Shown in pieces: positions 1 to 10,563 of a stretch of 64,000 bases of DNA. The stretch spans positions 54,832 to 118,831 of the forward strand of contig ONPF01000001.1 in assembly GCA_900319635.1 (NCBI GenBank), written 5' to 3'. The translations under genes and the position numbers were made by a program. The notes under the pieces were generated by a model. It was not told where the DNA came from. It saw only the letters and a list, made by a program, of their open reading frames with translations, and did not search any database. Position 1 is the stretch's first letter, and each line of letters starts with the position of its first letter. The stretch is from an uncultured Eubacteriales bacterium (GTDB taxonomy: Bacteria; Bacillota; Clostridia; Oscillospirales; Oscillospiraceae).

Positions 1-567
1 TACCTTCTCCAGGGGTTCATCCGAAAGCCCACAGGCCGCGCAGAGCGCCAGATTGCCGCCCTTGGAGTGCCCGCCGATATAATACCCACGATTCTCTTGA
101 ATGATCCGCTTTGCGTATTCCTCGGCCAGCTTCTGTGCTTCGGTGACAGTGAAGCTGATCATAAAGTCTTCCTTCCATCCGGCAATGGAGCCGTCCGTGC
201 CCCGGAAGGCCAGGAAGGAAAAGTCCTCGCCATGAAAGGTAATCGCCGCAAACTGCAGTGGCGGCTCCGCACGGCGCAGGTCAACATAGTCGCTCAGCCG
301 CAGCTCACCGAAGCGGCGGGAAGACGCGGCAGTCTCCAGGATCGCGCGAAAGCCCCGATCTCTCCCCACCAGCATGGCGCGCACGTCGCCGTCTTCCAGC
401 AGCTTCAGACTGTCCTTCAAAAAAACCGGCTTTTCTCTGTCCTCAAACAGCGGCGTAAACTTGTAGTAGGACAGGAAGCTCAGCACCAGCGCGTCGGCGT
501 CTTGTAAGGGATAGGCGGAAAAGGGCACGTCCGCCATCCATTGAATGTAATCGATCAGATGATCCAT
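1..567 (-). CDS. DUF2974 (Mbeg1-like) alpha/beta hydrolase, C-terminus cut by window edge
   Basis: I translated this frame from the minus strand; it starts at the ATG at 567 (MDHLIDYIQW) and runs off the left edge, so about 189 N-terminal residues are visible. The visible part contains FRGTDGS (an oxyanion-type strand-turn) and the nucleophile elbow GGHSKGGN, which are typical of the lipase-like DUF2974/Mbeg1 family common in Firmicutes. The catalytic Asp and His would lie beyond the window. No signal peptide is visible, so the protein is probably cytoplasmic. It begins 21 nt after recD2 on the same strand and is probably co-transcribed with uvrA-recD2. The substrate is unknown. The family call is fairly secure; enzyme activity is inferred only from the elbow motif. 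Confidence 0.8.
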   Translation of the reverse strand, partial: MDHLIDYIQWMADVPFSAYPLQDADALVLSFLSYYKFTPLFEDREKPVFLKDSLKLLEDGDVRAMLVGRDRGFRAILETAASSRRFGELRLSDYVDLRRAEPPLQFAAITFHGEDFSFLAFRGTDGSIAGWKEDFMISFTVTEAQKLAEEYAKRIIQENRGYYIGGHSKGGNLALCAACGLSDEPLEKV

Positions 568-588
568 GTTGCTCTCTTTTCTTTCCGT

Positions 589-2811
589 TCAGGCAAGACC
601 GCAGAGCTTCCGCAGTCTTACCCGCAAGGCACAGTAGCGCTTGCTGGGGCGGTAATTGTCCACCATGCGGTAGGCAACGCTCTCATCCCCCACCAGGATC
701 AGCAGCTCCTTGGCGCGGGTGACGGCGGTATAGAGAACATCCCTTGTCATCAGCATGGGCGCGCTGCTGCCCAAGGCCAGGATCACCGCCCGATACTCGC
801 TTCCCTGGGATTTGTGTACCGTCAGCGCCCAGGCATGCTCCAGCTCCAGCAGAGCGTCAAAGCCATATTGGACGATGCGCCCGTCAAAATTCACGGTCAG
901 CTGCTCCTCTGCGAGATTCACTTCAAGGATGCGCCCCATGTCGCCGTTGAAGATCCCCATCCCGGCGGCGGTGTTGCTCTCGTTATGCCAAAGAATATCG
1001 TAGTTGTTGCGGATCTGCATGACTCGGTCGCCCTCGCGGAAAACGGCCTCGCCAAAGACCTTTTCCTTCTTTTCCTTCGAGGGCGGATTCAGCGCCTCTT
1101 GCAGACGCTTGTTCAAGCTGACCGTGCCAAGCTCCCCCTTCCGGGTAGGCGTCAGCACCTGGATCTCCTCGGGCGGGATCTTCATCTTTGTGGGGAGCCG
1201 CAGGGCGCAGAGCTCCACGATAGTATCCACGGTGCTGCCGGCCTGCATCCGCTTCAGGCGGAAAAAGTCCCCGGTGTTCTCGGAAAAATCCGGGTGCTCG
1301 CCTTTGTTGATCATGTGGGCGTTGCGGATGATGCGGCTGCCCTCGTTCTGACGAAAGATCTCTGTCAGACGCACCGTAGGAATCACGCCGCTGCGGATGA
1401 TCGCAGAGAAAACGTTGCCCGGGCCAACCGAGGGAAGCTGATCCGCGTCCCCCACCAGGATCAGGCGGCTGTCCGGCGGAAGCGCCTTCAAGAGCGCGTC
1501 CATCAGCGGCAGATCCACCATGGAGCATTCGTCCAGAATCACGGCATCGCAGGAGAGGCGGTCGGCTTCGTCCTTGGTGAAGACCACCCGCTCCCCATCC
1601 TCGTCAAACTTCGCGCCCAGCAGCCGGTGGACGGTAGCGGCCTCCCGGCCGGTGAGCTCGGTCATGCGCTTTGCTGCTCGCCCGGTCGGGGCGGTCAGCA
1701 GAGCGTCGATCCCCAGTCTGTCAAAGAGCGCCAAAATCGCGCGGATCGAGGTGGTTTTGCCGGTTCCGGGGCCGCCGGTGATCACAACGACCTGGTTTTG
1801 CAGCACCAGGCTGAGAGTCTGCCGCTGCAGATCCGCATAGTGAATGCCTTGCTTTTCTTCAAGCTCCACAAGAAAGCGGTTCAAGTCCAGCTTTTCCTGG
1901 AAGCGGCGGCGGCAAAGGGCGGCAAGGCGCTCCGCCGTATCTGTCTCCGCTTCATAGAGCTCCGGCAGGTAACAGGCCTGCTGCCCTGCGATCTCGTCCA
2001 GGATCAGCAAGCCGGATTCGATCAGCTCCTCAATGCTCTCGTCCACATGCTCCGGATCAATGTGGATCAGCTCCGCGGTTACGGCACAGAGCTTTTCCCG
2101 GGGAATAAAGCAGTGTCCGTTGCCAAGATTGTGCCGCAGCTCAAAGAGCACCGCGGCGTTTATACGGCTGCGGTTATTCTCGTCGAGTCCCAGATCCAGA
2201 GCAAGGCGGTCGGCCTCGTAAAAGCTGCCGCCGACGTGGGTAGTCGCAAGCAAATACGGGTTTTCCCGCAGCAGCTCCAGCGCCTTCTCCCCATAGTATT
2301 TATACAGCCTTACAGCCAGGATCGGGCGAAGCTCAAAGGAACAGACAAATTCCATGAGTCGCCGCACGCCAAGCTGACTGCTGAAGCTCTTGCACAATTG
2401 CTTGGCCTTTGCCAGGCTGATTCCTTTGATCTGAGCAAGGCTCTCCGGCTGGTTTTCCAGCACATCCAGGCTCTTCGCGCCAAAGCGCTGGACGATCAGG
2501 GAGGCGGTAGCAGGGCCGATCCCGCGAATCACGCCGGAGGCCAGGTACTGATAGATGGCGTTTTCCTCCGTGGGCATCTTGTGCTGGGCAAACTCCGCCT
2601 TAAACTGGCGCCCGTGCACGCTGTGTGTTGTCCAACTGCCGCTGACAAAAAGGGTCTCCCCCGGCGCCGCGTAAGGAATGGTGCCAACTACCGTTATGAT
2701 CTCATCGTTTTCATTGCGCAGCCGAAGGATCGTATACCCATTTTCTTCGTTTTTATAAATCACCGACTCCACAGAGCCGCTGAGCTCAATCAGTTCTTTT
2801 TCCTCGTCCAT
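589..2811 (-). CDS. recD2: RecD2-type 5'-3' DNA helicase
   Basis: A 740-residue RecD-like superfamily 1B helicase of the RecD2 class, found in bacteria where RecD acts outside RecBCD. Seen in order: an OB-like N-terminal region, a helix-hairpin-helix (IRGIGPATASLIVQRFG, near residue 95), Walker A GGPGTGKTTS (near 345), Walker B DECSMVD, LVGDADQLPSVGPG, and the C-terminal motif TVHKSQGSEYRAV. Length and domain order match RecD2 of Bacillus and Deinococcus. Its ATG overlaps the uvrA stop by one base (TAATG), so translation is probably coupled to uvrA. This puts a helicase implicated in recombination and replication-fork repair in one transcript with nucleotide excision repair. A longer antisense frame covers the same DNA but has no family features. 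Confidence 0.95.
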   Translation of the reverse strand: MDEEKELIELSGSVESVIYKNEENGYTILRLRNENDEIITVVGTIPYAAPGETLFVSGSWTTHSVHGRQFKAEFAQHKMPTEENAIYQYLASGVIRGIGPATASLIVQRFGAKSLDVLENQPESLAQIKGISLAKAKQLCKSFSSQLGVRRLMEFVCSFELRPILAVRLYKYYGEKALELLRENPYLLATTHVGGSFYEADRLALDLGLDENNRSRINAAVLFELRHNLGNGHCFIPREKLCAVTAELIHIDPEHVDESIEELIESGLLILDEIAGQQACYLPELYEAETDTAERLAALCRRRFQEKLDLNRFLVELEEKQGIHYADLQRQTLSLVLQNQVVVITGGPGTGKTTSIRAILALFDRLGIDALLTAPTGRAAKRMTELTGREAATVHRLLGAKFDEDGERVVFTKDEADRLSCDAVILDECSMVDLPLMDALLKALPPDSRLILVGDADQLPSVGPGNVFSAIIRSGVIPTVRLTEIFRQNEGSRIIRNAHMINKGEHPDFSENTGDFFRLKRMQAGSTVDTIVELCALRLPTKMKIPPEEIQVLTPTRKGELGTVSLNKRLQEALNPPSKEKKEKVFGEAVFREGDRVMQIRNNYDILWHNESNTAAGMGIFNGDMGRILEVNLAEEQLTVNFDGRIVQYGFDALLELEHAWALTVHKSQGSEYRAVILALGSSAPMLMTRDVLYTAVTRAKELLILVGDESVAYRMVDNYRPSKRYCALRVRLRKLCGLA

Positions 2812-5657
2812 TATCCGTTCTCCCGCGCCGCGTTCTCCAGAATGGGCTTGAGAAACTGTCCCGTAAAGCTCTCCTCACAGCGGGCGCAGTCCTCCGGCGT
2901 CCCGGCGAAAACAAGCGTGCCGCCCTCGTCACCGCCCTCGGGGCCGAGATCGATGATGTGGTCCGCCACCTTGATGACGTCCAGATTGTGCTCGATGACC
3001 ACAACGGTATTCCCCGCGTCGGTCAAGCGGTTCAGAATGTCAATAAGCTTGTGCACGTCCGCCACATGGAGGCCTGTGGTGGGCTCGTCCAGCACATACA
3101 CCGTGCTGCCGGTACTGCGTTTCGCAAGCTCTGTCGCCAGCTTCACGCGCTGCGCTTCGCCGCCGGAGAGCGTCGTGCTGGATTGGCCCAGCTTCACATA
3201 GCCCAGGCCCACGTCATACAGGGTCTGGATCTTGTTCAGGATCTTCTGCTGGTTGGCAAAGAAGGAGCAGGCCTCCTCCACCGTCATGTCCAGCACCTCA
3301 GCGATGTTCTTCCCCTTATAGCGCACCTCCAGGGTTTCTCGGTTGTAGCGCTTGCCGCCGCAAACGTCGCAGGGGACATACACGTCCGGCAGGAAATGCA
3401 TCTCGATCTTCACCAGACCGTCGCCGGAGCAGGCCTCGCAGCGCCCGCCCTTCACGTTGAAGGAGAAACGCCCTTGCCCGTAGCCCCGGAGCTTGGCGTC
3501 CTGGGTGGAGGCAAAGAGATCGCGGATGTCGTTGAAGGCGCCCGTATAGGTAGCGGGGTTGGAGCGGGGCGTGCGCCCGATGGGGCTTTGATCCAGGGCA
3601 ATGACCTTGTCCACCGCGTCCATCCCTTCAATGCCGGCGCACTTGCCGGGGCGGAGCTTGCTGCGGTTCTTCTCCACCGCAAGGGTCTTGTACAGGATCT
3701 CGTTAATAAGGGAAGACTTCCCGCTGCCGGAGACCCCCGTCACACAGATGAGTTTCCCCAGCGGGATCTCCACGTCGATATTCTTCAGGTTATTCTCACA
3801 GGCGCCGCGGATCCAGAGGCTCCTTCCATTTCCTTTTCTGCGCGTACCGGGGACGGGGATCCGCTTTTTGCCGCTGAGATACTGCCCCGTCATAGACTCC
3901 TCGCAGGCGCAGATCTCGTCGATGCTGCCCGCGCAGACCACGCGCCCGCCATTTACCCCGGCGCCGGGACCAATGTCCACCACATAGTCCGCAGAGCGCA
4001 TGGTCTCCTCGTCGTGCTCCACTACGATCAGGGTGTTGCCCAGATCCCGCAGCTGCCGAAGCGTCTGCAGGAGCTTGGCGTTATCCCGCTGGTGCAGACC
4101 GATGCTGGGCTCGTCCAGGATATACAGCACCCCCATCAGACTGGAGCCGATCTGGGTGGCAAGGCGGATGCGCTGGCTCTCGCCGCCGGAGAGGGTGGCT
4201 GCCATGCGGGAGAGAGTCAGATAGCCCAGGCCGACGCTCTGCAAAAAGCCCAGGCGGGAGCGGATCTCCTTCAGAATCTGGGCGGCGATCAGCATATGCT
4301 TTTCGCTGAGCTCAAGACTGTTCACAAACTGCAGGGCGTTGCCTACAGACAGCTCACAGAACTGCGCGATATTCAGCCCCCCAACCGTCACGGCCAGGGC
4401 GGACTTTTTCAGCCGCTTCCCCTGGCACTCCGGGCAGGGCGTCTCGGACATGCACTCCTCAATATCCGCCCGCATGGAAGGGCTCTGGGTCTCCCGATAC
4501 CGGCGCTCCAGGTTGGTCACAATGCCCTCAAACTCCCGCCGGATCGTGCCGAACCCCTCCGCCTTCTCGTAACGAAGCTGCAGGGGCTCACCTTTCGTCC
4601 CGTAGAGGATGGCATCCATGCCTTCCTTGGGGATGTCCTTGATGGGATCGGAGAGCTTGAAGTGGTAGCGCTTGGCCAGCGCGTCAAAGTACATTTTGGA
4701 GATGGTGTCTCCCCGCACATTGTTCCAACCGCTGGCGGTGATGCCGCCGTCCAGAATGCTCAGATTGGGGTTGGGGATGATGAGCGAGGGGTCAATGAGC
4801 ATCTGCATCCCAAGGCCCGTGCATTTGGGGCAGGCGCCGTGGGGATTGTTGAAAGAGAACAGCCGCGGCGTCAGCTCCTCGATGGAGATACCGCAGTGCT
4901 CACAGGCATAGTTCTGGGAAAAGGCGATCTGCCGGTTTTCCAATACCAGATCCACCAGCAGCAGCCCACCGGCCAGGGACAGCGCCGTCTCGGCAGAGTC
5001 GGTCAGCCGGCGGGAGATTTCGGGCTTGATTACCAGGCGATCCACCACGATCTCGATATCGTGCTTTTTGTTCTTCTCCAGCTTGATCTCTTCGCTTAAA
5101 TCATAGGCGATGCCGTCTACCCGGGCGCGGACATAGCCGGATTTCTTCGCGTCCTCCAGCACCTTCACATGCTCGCCCTTCTTACCGCGGATCACAGGAG
5201 CCAGGATCTGGATCCGGCTTCCCTCGGGCAGCGCCATGATCTGGTCCACGATCTGGTCAATGCTCTGCTGCCGAATCTCCCGCCCGCACTTGGGGCAATG
5301 GGGCACGCCGATCCGCGCCCAGAGCAGACGCAGATAGTCATAGATCTCCGTCACCGTCCCCACAGTAGAGCGCGGGTTCCGGGAGGTGGTCTTCTGGTCG
5401 ATGGAAATGGCGGGAGAGAGGCCGTCGATATAGTCCACATCCGGCTTGTCCATCTGCCCCAGGAACATCCGGGCATAGGAGCTCAAACTCTCCACATAGC
5501 GGCGCTGCCCTTCGGCATAGATGGTGTCGAAGGCTAAGCTGGACTTGCCGCTGCCGGAGAGGCCGGTGATGACCACCAGCTTGTCCCGCGGGATGCTCAA
5601 ATCGATATTCTTCAGATTGTTCTCTCTCGCGCCTTTGATGATGATATTATCCTGCAT
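2811..5657 (-). CDS. uvrA: UvrABC excinuclease subunit A
   Basis: UvrA, the damage-recognition ATPase of nucleotide excision repair, about 948 residues (usual length ~940). Two ABC ATPase modules are visible: Walker [10 protein letters not shown] near residue 32 and GVSGSGKSS near 640, each with an LSGGE signature ([24 protein letters not shown]). Zinc-finger cysteines occur as CPKCGR, CEHC/CPKC and CEAC/CDVCGG. I chose the ATG at 5657 because AAAGGTG lies 6 nt upstream; an in-frame GTG at 5666 has no ribosome site. A near-consensus promoter lies at 5732-5760. No convincing LexA box was seen, so SOS control cannot be claimed. The next gene, recD2, overlaps it by one base. Confidence 0.97.
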   Translation of the reverse strand: MQDNIIIKGARENNLKNIDLSIPRDKLVVITGLSGSGKSSLAFDTIYAEGQRRYVESLSSYARMFLGQMDKPDVDYIDGLSPAISIDQKTTSRNPRSTVGTVTEIYDYLRLLWARIGVPHCPKCGREIRQQSIDQIVDQIMALPEGSRIQILAPVIRGKKGEHVKVLEDAKKSGYVRARVDGIAYDLSEEIKLEKNKKHDIEIVVDRLVIKPEISRRLTDSAETALSLAGGLLLVDLVLENRQIAFSQNYACEHCGISIEELTPRLFSFNNPHGACPKCTGLGMQMLIDPSLIIPNPNLSILDGGITASGWNNVRGDTISKMYFDALAKRYHFKLSDPIKDIPKEGMDAILYGTKGEPLQLRYEKAEGFGTIRREFEGIVTNLERRYRETQSPSMRADIEECMSETPCPECQGKRLKKSALAVTVGGLNIAQFCELSVGNALQFVNSLELSEKHMLIAAQILKEIRSRLGFLQSVGLGYLTLSRMAATLSGGESQRIRLATQIGSSLMGVLYILDEPSIGLHQRDNAKLLQTLRQLRDLGNTLIVVEHDEETMRSADYVVDIGPGAGVNGGRVVCAGSIDEICACEESMTGQYLSGKKRIPVPGTRRKGNGRSLWIRGACENNLKNIDVEIPLGKLICVTGVSGSGKSSLINEILYKTLAVEKNRSKLRPGKCAGIEGMDAVDKVIALDQSPIGRTPRSNPATYTGAFNDIRDLFASTQDAKLRGYGQGRFSFNVKGGRCEACSGDGLVKIEMHFLPDVYVPCDVCGGKRYNRETLEVRYKGKNIAEVLDMTVEEACSFFANQQKILNKIQTLYDVGLGYVKLGQSSTTLSGGEAQRVKLATELAKRSTGSTVYVLDEPTTGLHVADVHKLIDILNRLTDAGNTVVVIEHNLDVIKVADHIIDLGPEGGDEGGTLVFAGTPEDCARCEESFTGQFLKPILENAARENG

Positions 5658-5731
5658 ACGCTTCACCTTTGGGGACGGCGCTCTGACACGCAGATGACAA
5701 TAGAGAGTCGCCGCTCAATGTTAATCATCTT

Positions 5732-5760
5732 ATTATACTCTAAATCTCCTCTACTTTCAA
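5732..5760 (-). promoter_or_regulatory. Sigma-A promoter of uvrA-recD2
   Basis: On the minus strand TTGAAA (5755-5760) and TATAAT (5732-5737) are separated by 17 bp. Transcription would start near 5725, about 70 nt before uvrA. The rest of 5667-5966 holds the hutH promoter and nothing else I recognise. Confidence 0.75.
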
Positions 5761-5863
5761 TACAAATTGTTGTGGAAACAAGCAATCTCTTCCATATCTT
5801 GTGGTTGCTGTTGAAGGTGCAGGTTCTATGCGCTGATTCTTCGACCAGATCTGTTCTTAGGGC

Positions 5864-5892
5864 TTGCTTTCATGACGTGATTATTGTAAAAT
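5864..5892 (+). promoter_or_regulatory. Probable sigma-A promoter of hutH
   Basis: TTGCTT (5864-5869), 17 bp spacer, TAAAAT (5887-5892). The start would fall near 5899, giving a ~68-nt leader before the hutH ATG with AAGAGGAAA as ribosome site. Confidence 0.55.
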
Positions 5893-5966
5893 AGTTATGG
5901 AAAATACCACTCTACCCGTGTGCAGATCACGCCGATTATCAAAACAGGAAAAGAGGAAATTACGAA

Positions 5967-7532
5967 ATGGATCACGCGAAGACCATTCGTTCCGTTGCCC
6001 TGGATGGGCACAGTCTGACCCTGGAAGCCTTTGTCGCCGTCGCACGCTTCGGTGCTCCCGTTGAAATTACGGAGGAGGCCATGGCGGCCATGCGCCGCTC
6101 CCGTGAGCTGGCGGAAAAAATCATGGCGGAAAAGCGCGTTGCCTACGGCATCACCACCGGTTTCGGTGATTTTGCCACCGTCGCCGTGCCCGAGGAGCAG
6201 AGCAGTCAGCTCTCCACCAACCTGATCCTCAGCCACTGTGTGGGCACGGGCGAGCCTTATACGGAAGAGGTCGTCCGCGGGATGATGCTGCTGCGTGCAA
6301 ATGCCCTTTGCGTGGGCGTCAGCGGCGTGCGGCCGCTGCTGGTGGAGCGGCTGGTGGAGCTGCTGAATAAGCGCGTCACCCCCTGGGTGCCGCAGAAGGG
6401 CTCTCTCGGCGCCTCCGGCGACCTTGCGCCGCTTTCCCACATGGGTCTGGTGCTGCTGGGACTTGGCCGGGCCTACTATCAGGGTGAGCTGCTGCCCGGC
6501 AAAGAGGCTATGCGCCGCGCCGGGATCAAGCCGCTGCAGACTCTGGTTAGCAAGGAAGGACTCGGCATCACGAACGGCACCTGCGCCATGACCAGCGTGG
6601 GCGCGCTGCATCTCTATGACACAATGGCAGCGGCCCGTCTCGCGGATCTGATCGGTTCGCTGACGCTGACCGCCTTGACCGGCCAGCTCAACGCCTTTGA
6701 GGATCGGGTACATCGTGTTCGCGGACAGATCGGCCAGATGCAGGTGGCGAAGAACATCCGTCTTCTGACCGAAAACTGTGAGATCCTGCGAAATTCCCAG
6801 GGCGACCGGGTGCAGGACGCCTATGCCCTGCGCTGTATGCCCCAGGTGCACGGCGCCGTGCGGGACGCGCTGGCCTACATCAAGTCCAAGGTGGATATTG
6901 AGCTCAATGCCGTCACCGATAACCCTCTCATGTTCCTGGAGGACGAGGCCGTCATCTCCGGCGGCAACTTCCACGGGGAGCCCATGGCCCTGCCCTTCGA
7001 TTTTCTGGGTATCGCCTGTTCGGAGCTGGCCGGCATCTCCGAGCGCCGCACCGAGCGCATGGTGAACGCCGCTCTCTCCAACGGACTGACGCCGTTTCTG
7101 ACCACCGAGGGCGGCCTGAACAGCGGCTACATGATCGTACAGTATTCTGCGGCGTCCATGGCATCCGAAAACAAGGTTCTAGCCCATCCGGCCTGTGTGG
7201 ACTCCATCCCCTCCTCCGCAAACCAGGAGGACTTTGTCTCCATGGGCACCACCGCGGCGCGCAAGGCGGGACAGATCCTGGAGAACACACGCTCCGTCCT
7301 GGCCTACGAGCTGCTGACCGCCTGCCAGGCAGTGGACATTCGCCGCAGACTCGGCACTCACGGGCAGGGCCTCTCCCCCGTCCACGAGGCCGTCTTCTCC
7401 CATGTGCGGGAAAAGGTCGCCTTCATGGAGACCGACCGGGAGCTCTGGCCGGACATTCTTGAGGTGGAGCGCATGGTTCGCTCCGGCGAGCTGCTGGACA
7501 TCGCGGACGAGCTCGTGCCGGAATTTGAATGA
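5967..7532 (+). CDS. hutH: Histidine ammonia-lyase
   Basis: Histidase deaminates L-histidine to trans-urocanate, the first step of the Hut pathway, in the cytoplasm. The 521-residue length is usual. The segment GSLGASGDLAPLSHM contains the Ala149-Ser150-Gly151 triad that cyclises to the MIO electrophile. Other family landmarks are YGITTGFGDF near residue 58, EGLGITNGTCAMTS near 195 and QDAYALRCMPQVHG near 287. The gene is monocistronic, converging with the hutU-hutI-fhs operon across a shared terminator at 7555-7592. Lyases acting on tyrosine or phenylalanine share the fold, but the neighbouring hutU and hutI make histidine the likely substrate. Confidence 0.96.
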   Translation: MDHAKTIRSVALDGHSLTLEAFVAVARFGAPVEITEEAMAAMRRSRELAEKIMAEKRVAYGITTGFGDFATVAVPEEQSSQLSTNLILSHCVGTGEPYTEEVVRGMMLLRANALCVGVSGVRPLLVERLVELLNKRVTPWVPQKGSLGASGDLAPLSHMGLVLLGLGRAYYQGELLPGKEAMRRAGIKPLQTLVSKEGLGITNGTCAMTSVGALHLYDTMAAARLADLIGSLTLTALTGQLNAFEDRVHRVRGQIGQMQVAKNIRLLTENCEILRNSQGDRVQDAYALRCMPQVHGAVRDALAYIKSKVDIELNAVTDNPLMFLEDEAVISGGNFHGEPMALPFDFLGIACSELAGISERRTERMVNAALSNGLTPFLTTEGGLNSGYMIVQYSAASMASENKVLAHPACVDSIPSSANQEDFVSMGTTAARKAGQILENTRSVLAYELLTACQAVDIRRRLGTHGQGLSPVHEAVFSHVREKVAFMETDRELWPDILEVERMVRSGELLDIADELVPEFE

Positions 7533-7554
7533 GCAACTGAATATATGATATATG

Positions 7555-7592
7555 AAAAGAGCGGAGTCGCAGTATTGCGGCTCCGCTTTTCA
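7555..7592. terminator. Bidirectional intrinsic terminator between hutH and fhs
   Basis: AAAAGAGCGGAGTCGCA, a 4-nt loop, and TGCGGCTCCGCTTTT form a GC-rich stem with A and T runs on both sides, so it can stop transcription from both convergent genes. Confidence 0.85.
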
Positions 7593-7609
7593 GATGGGAA
7601 GAGTATAAT

Positions 7610-9286
7610 TCAGAACAGGCCCGAAATGACCCCGTTTTCGTCCACGTCGATGCGTTCTGCGGCGGGGACTTTGGGAAGGCCGGGCATGGTCATAATGTCG
7701 CCGGTATAGGCCACGATGAAGCCTGCGCCGGCGCAGACCTTCACGTTGGACACGTTCACGGTGAAGCCCTCAGGCGCGCCCAGCAGAGTGGGATCATCGG
7801 AGAAGGAGTACTGGGTTTTGGCAACGCAGATAGGCAGATTGCCGTAGCCCAGCTTTTCCAGCTCCGCGGCCTTTTTCTTCGCCGCCGGCAGCATCAGCAG
7901 GTGCTTTGCATGATAAATCCGCTTGGCAATTGCACGGATCTTCTCTTCGATGGGCTGATCCAACTCATAGGTAAAACGGAAGGTATTCGGCTGCTCGCAG
8001 AGGCGCACCACCTCTTCTGCAAGGGCCATGCCGCCCTCGCCACCCTTGCCCCAGACCTCACTAAGGGCCACGTTCACGCCAAGCTCCCGGCACTTGTCCT
8101 CCACCAGCCGGAGCTCCGCCTCTGTGTCCGTGGGGAAACGGTTCAGCGCCACCACGCAGGGCACGCCCCAGACGTCCTTCACGTTGCTGACATGCTGCAG
8201 GAGGTTGGGTAGCCCCTTCTCCAGCGCCTCCAGATTCTCCTCGCCCAGCTCGGTCTTGGGTACGCCGCCGTGATACTTGAGCGCGCGCACCGTGGCCACC
8301 ACCACCATGGCGTCCGGCTTGAGCCCGGCCATGCGGCACTTGATATCCACGAACTTCTCCGCGCCCAGATCCGCGGCAAAGCCCGCCTCGGTCACGGTAT
8401 AATCGCTGAGCTTGAGGGCAAGGCGGGTAGCCATGACGCTGTTGCAGCCGTGGGCGATGTTGGCAAAGGGGCCGCCGTGTACGAAGGCAGGGGTACCCTC
8501 CAGGGTTTGCACCAGATTGGGCTTGATGGCATCCTTCAACAGGGCTGCCATTGCTCCCTCCGCCTTCAGATCGTGAGCGGTAACGGGTTTCCCCCCGTAG
8601 GTATAGCCTACTACGATGCGGGCCAGTCTTGCCTTCAGATCCATGAGACCGTCTGCCAAGCACAGCACCGCCATGATCTCGCTGGCGACAGTGATCTCAA
8701 AGCCATCCTCCCGGGGCACGCCCTGCATCCGGCCGCCCAGGCCGTCCACGATGTGGCGAAGCTGCCGGTCGTTCATGTCCACAGCCCGCTTCCAGGTGAT
8801 GGACTTGGGATCGATGCCCAAGGGATTCCCCTGCTGAATATGATTGTCCAGCATGGCGGCAAGCAGGTTGTTGGCAGCGCCGATGGCGTGGAAATCGCCG
8901 GTGAAATGGAGGTTGATATCCTCCATGGGCACTACCTGGGCATAGCCGCCGCCGGCAGCGCCGCCCTTGACGCCGAACACGGGGCCGAGCGAGGGCTCCC
9001 GCAGCGCCACCACCGCGTTCTTACCGATGCGGCGCAGCCCGTCGGTCAGGCCGACAGAGGTGGTCGTCTTCCCCTCTCCGGCGGGGGTGGGCGTAATGGC
9101 GGTGACGAGGATCAGCTTGCCGTTGGGGCGATCCTCCAGATCCTTCAGGATCGCGGGATCCACCTTGGCCTTATAATTGCCGTACTGCTCCAGATACTTT
9201 TCTTCAATACCCGCCTTCTGCGCAATTTCTGTGATCTTGCGCATCTGGCAGCGCTGGGCGATTTCAATGTCAGTCAAGAACGCCAT
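7610..9286 (-). CDS. fhs: Formate-tetrahydrofolate ligase
   Basis: 10-formyl-THF synthetase interconverts formate + THF + ATP with 10-formyl-THF + ADP + Pi. The 558-residue length matches the family, and the P-loop [16 protein letters not shown] is intact near residue 60. The ATG at 9286 ([10 protein letters not shown]) is preceded by AAAGGGG at 8 nt; an upstream TTG at 9304 is less likely. Its start overlaps the end of hutI by 17 nt, so it is translationally linked to histidine degradation. In this context it probably runs in the ATP-forming direction, releasing formate from the one-carbon unit delivered by FtcD and FchA. The methenyl-THF cyclohydrolase needed between them (FolD) is not in the window. 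Confidence 0.96.
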   Translation of the reverse strand: MAFLTDIEIAQRCQMRKITEIAQKAGIEEKYLEQYGNYKAKVDPAILKDLEDRPNGKLILVTAITPTPAGEGKTTTSVGLTDGLRRIGKNAVVALREPSLGPVFGVKGGAAGGGYAQVVPMEDINLHFTGDFHAIGAANNLLAAMLDNHIQQGNPLGIDPKSITWKRAVDMNDRQLRHIVDGLGGRMQGVPREDGFEITVASEIMAVLCLADGLMDLKARLARIVVGYTYGGKPVTAHDLKAEGAMAALLKDAIKPNLVQTLEGTPAFVHGGPFANIAHGCNSVMATRLALKLSDYTVTEAGFAADLGAEKFVDIKCRMAGLKPDAMVVVATVRALKYHGGVPKTELGEENLEALEKGLPNLLQHVSNVKDVWGVPCVVALNRFPTDTEAELRLVEDKCRELGVNVALSEVWGKGGEGGMALAEEVVRLCEQPNTFRFTYELDQPIEEKIRAIAKRIYHAKHLLMLPAAKKKAAELEKLGYGNLPICVAKTQYSFSDDPTLLGAPEGFTVNVSNVKVCAGAGFIVAYTGDIMTMPGLPKVPAAERIDVDENGVISGLF

Positions 9287-10520
9287 GTAGCCATCCCCTT
9301 TCAACTTTTCCGTTTTTGATTACCGTTCCGGCCAGATTACTGCCCATGCGGTAGCAGATATAGTCCAGATCCGGGGCGTCCCAGATCACCAGATCCGCCT
9401 TCTTCCCCGGCTCCAGAGAGCCAATGGTGTTCGCCCTGTTGATGGCGGCGGCGGCGTTCAGCGTCACTGCGGTGAGAACCTCCTCCGGCGTCATTTTATA
9501 ACGCAGGCAGCCCAGATTCATGACGAACTGCAGATTCAGGCTGGGGCAGGAGCCGGGATTGAAGTCCGAGGCCAGCGCCACAGGCACGCCCGCCTGGATC
9601 ATGTCCCGCACCGGGGCGTAGGTGGAGCCAAGGTAAAAGCTGGTTGCGGGCAGGCAGCAGGCAACCGTTCCGGCCTTCGCCATTGCCTCAATTCCCTCGG
9701 GGGGGCAGACGATCAGATGCTCCGCGGAAATGGCGCCCACCTCCGCCGTGAGCTGAGAGCCGCCAATGGGGTCGATCTCATCCGCGTGGATCTTGGGGAT
9801 CAGCCCGCAGCGCTTCCCCGCTTCCAAAATCCTCTTGGATTCCTCCGCGGTGAAAACGCCGGTCTCACAGAAGACGTCACAAAACTCCGCCAGCTTCTTC
9901 TCCGAGACCTGTGGAATAACAGTGTCGCACAGCAGGCGCAGATAGCTCTCCCGATTCTCTTTGTATTCCGGCGGCAGGGCATGGGCGCCCAGGAAAGTCG
10001 CTGCCAGATCAATGGGATGGGCTTCGTTCAGATCCCGGATCACCCGGAGCTGCTTGAGCTCCGTCTCTACATCCAGACCGTAGCCGCTCTTGGCCTCCAC
10101 CGTGGTCACGCCCAGATCCAGCATTTCATCCAGCGCGTCCCAGGCCTTTTCAAAGAGCTCCTCTTCTTCCGCAGCGCGGGTGGCCTTCACAGTCGAGAGG
10201 ATGCCGCCGCCCTGGGCCAGGATCTCCAAGTAGCTCACACCGTGGAGCTTGAGCCCGAGCTCGTTCTGCCGCCAGCCGCCGAAAATCAGGTGGGTGTGAG
10301 CGTCCACAAGGCCGGGGGTCACAAGGCTCCCCTCCACATCAAAACGCTCCGTGATGTCCTGCGGCGGCTCTCCGGTACCCAGATCCGCGATCAGCCCGTC
10401 CTCCATCAGAAGCCAGGCATTGCGCAGGATCCGGATCTGCCCCTGCTCCGCGCCTCTGCGAGCGGAAGTGCCGATCGGCGTGGCCAGCATGCCGATATTC
10501 TCAATGAGCAGTTTATCCAT
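9270..10520 (-). CDS. hutI: Imidazolonepropionase
   Basis: HutI hydrolyses 4-imidazolone-5-propanoate to N-formimino-L-glutamate, the third Hut step. It is 416 residues long, within the usual range for this amidohydrolase family. Visible metal-binding and catalytic segments are [11 protein letters not shown] (near residue 75), [12 protein letters not shown] (near 245) and [12 protein letters not shown] (near 320). The ATG at 10520 has AAAGGA 6 nt upstream. It lies between hutU (43-nt gap) and fhs (17-nt overlap) in one minus-strand operon. No regulator gene is attached to the operon. Confidence 0.96.
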   Translation of the reverse strand: MDKLLIENIGMLATPIGTSARRGAEQGQIRILRNAWLLMEDGLIADLGTGEPPQDITERFDVEGSLVTPGLVDAHTHLIFGGWRQNELGLKLHGVSYLEILAQGGGILSTVKATRAAEEEELFEKAWDALDEMLDLGVTTVEAKSGYGLDVETELKQLRVIRDLNEAHPIDLAATFLGAHALPPEYKENRESYLRLLCDTVIPQVSEKKLAEFCDVFCETGVFTAEESKRILEAGKRCGLIPKIHADEIDPIGGSQLTAEVGAISAEHLIVCPPEGIEAMAKAGTVACCLPATSFYLGSTYAPVRDMIQAGVPVALASDFNPGSCPSLNLQFVMNLGCLRYKMTPEEVLTAVTLNAAAAINRANTIGSLEPGKKADLVIWDAPDLDYICYRMGSNLAGTVIKNGKVERGWLHGVLD

Positions 10521-10563
10521 ACAAATCCTTTCAGGGGAGAAGATAAACCTCTCCCCTTTTTGA

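Noticed and set aside
541-3201. 886-residue plus-strand frame antisense to recD2 and uvrA
   Set aside because: No family motifs or ribosome site; it is a shadow of well-supported minus-strand genes in high-GC DNA.
2958-5099. 713-residue plus-strand frame antisense to uvrA
   Set aside because: Low-complexity His/Gln/Leu-rich translation with no domain; uvrA explains the DNA.
5694-5894. 66-residue plus-strand frame between uvrA and hutH
   Set aside because: It overlaps the uvrA and hutH promoters and lacks a ribosome site.
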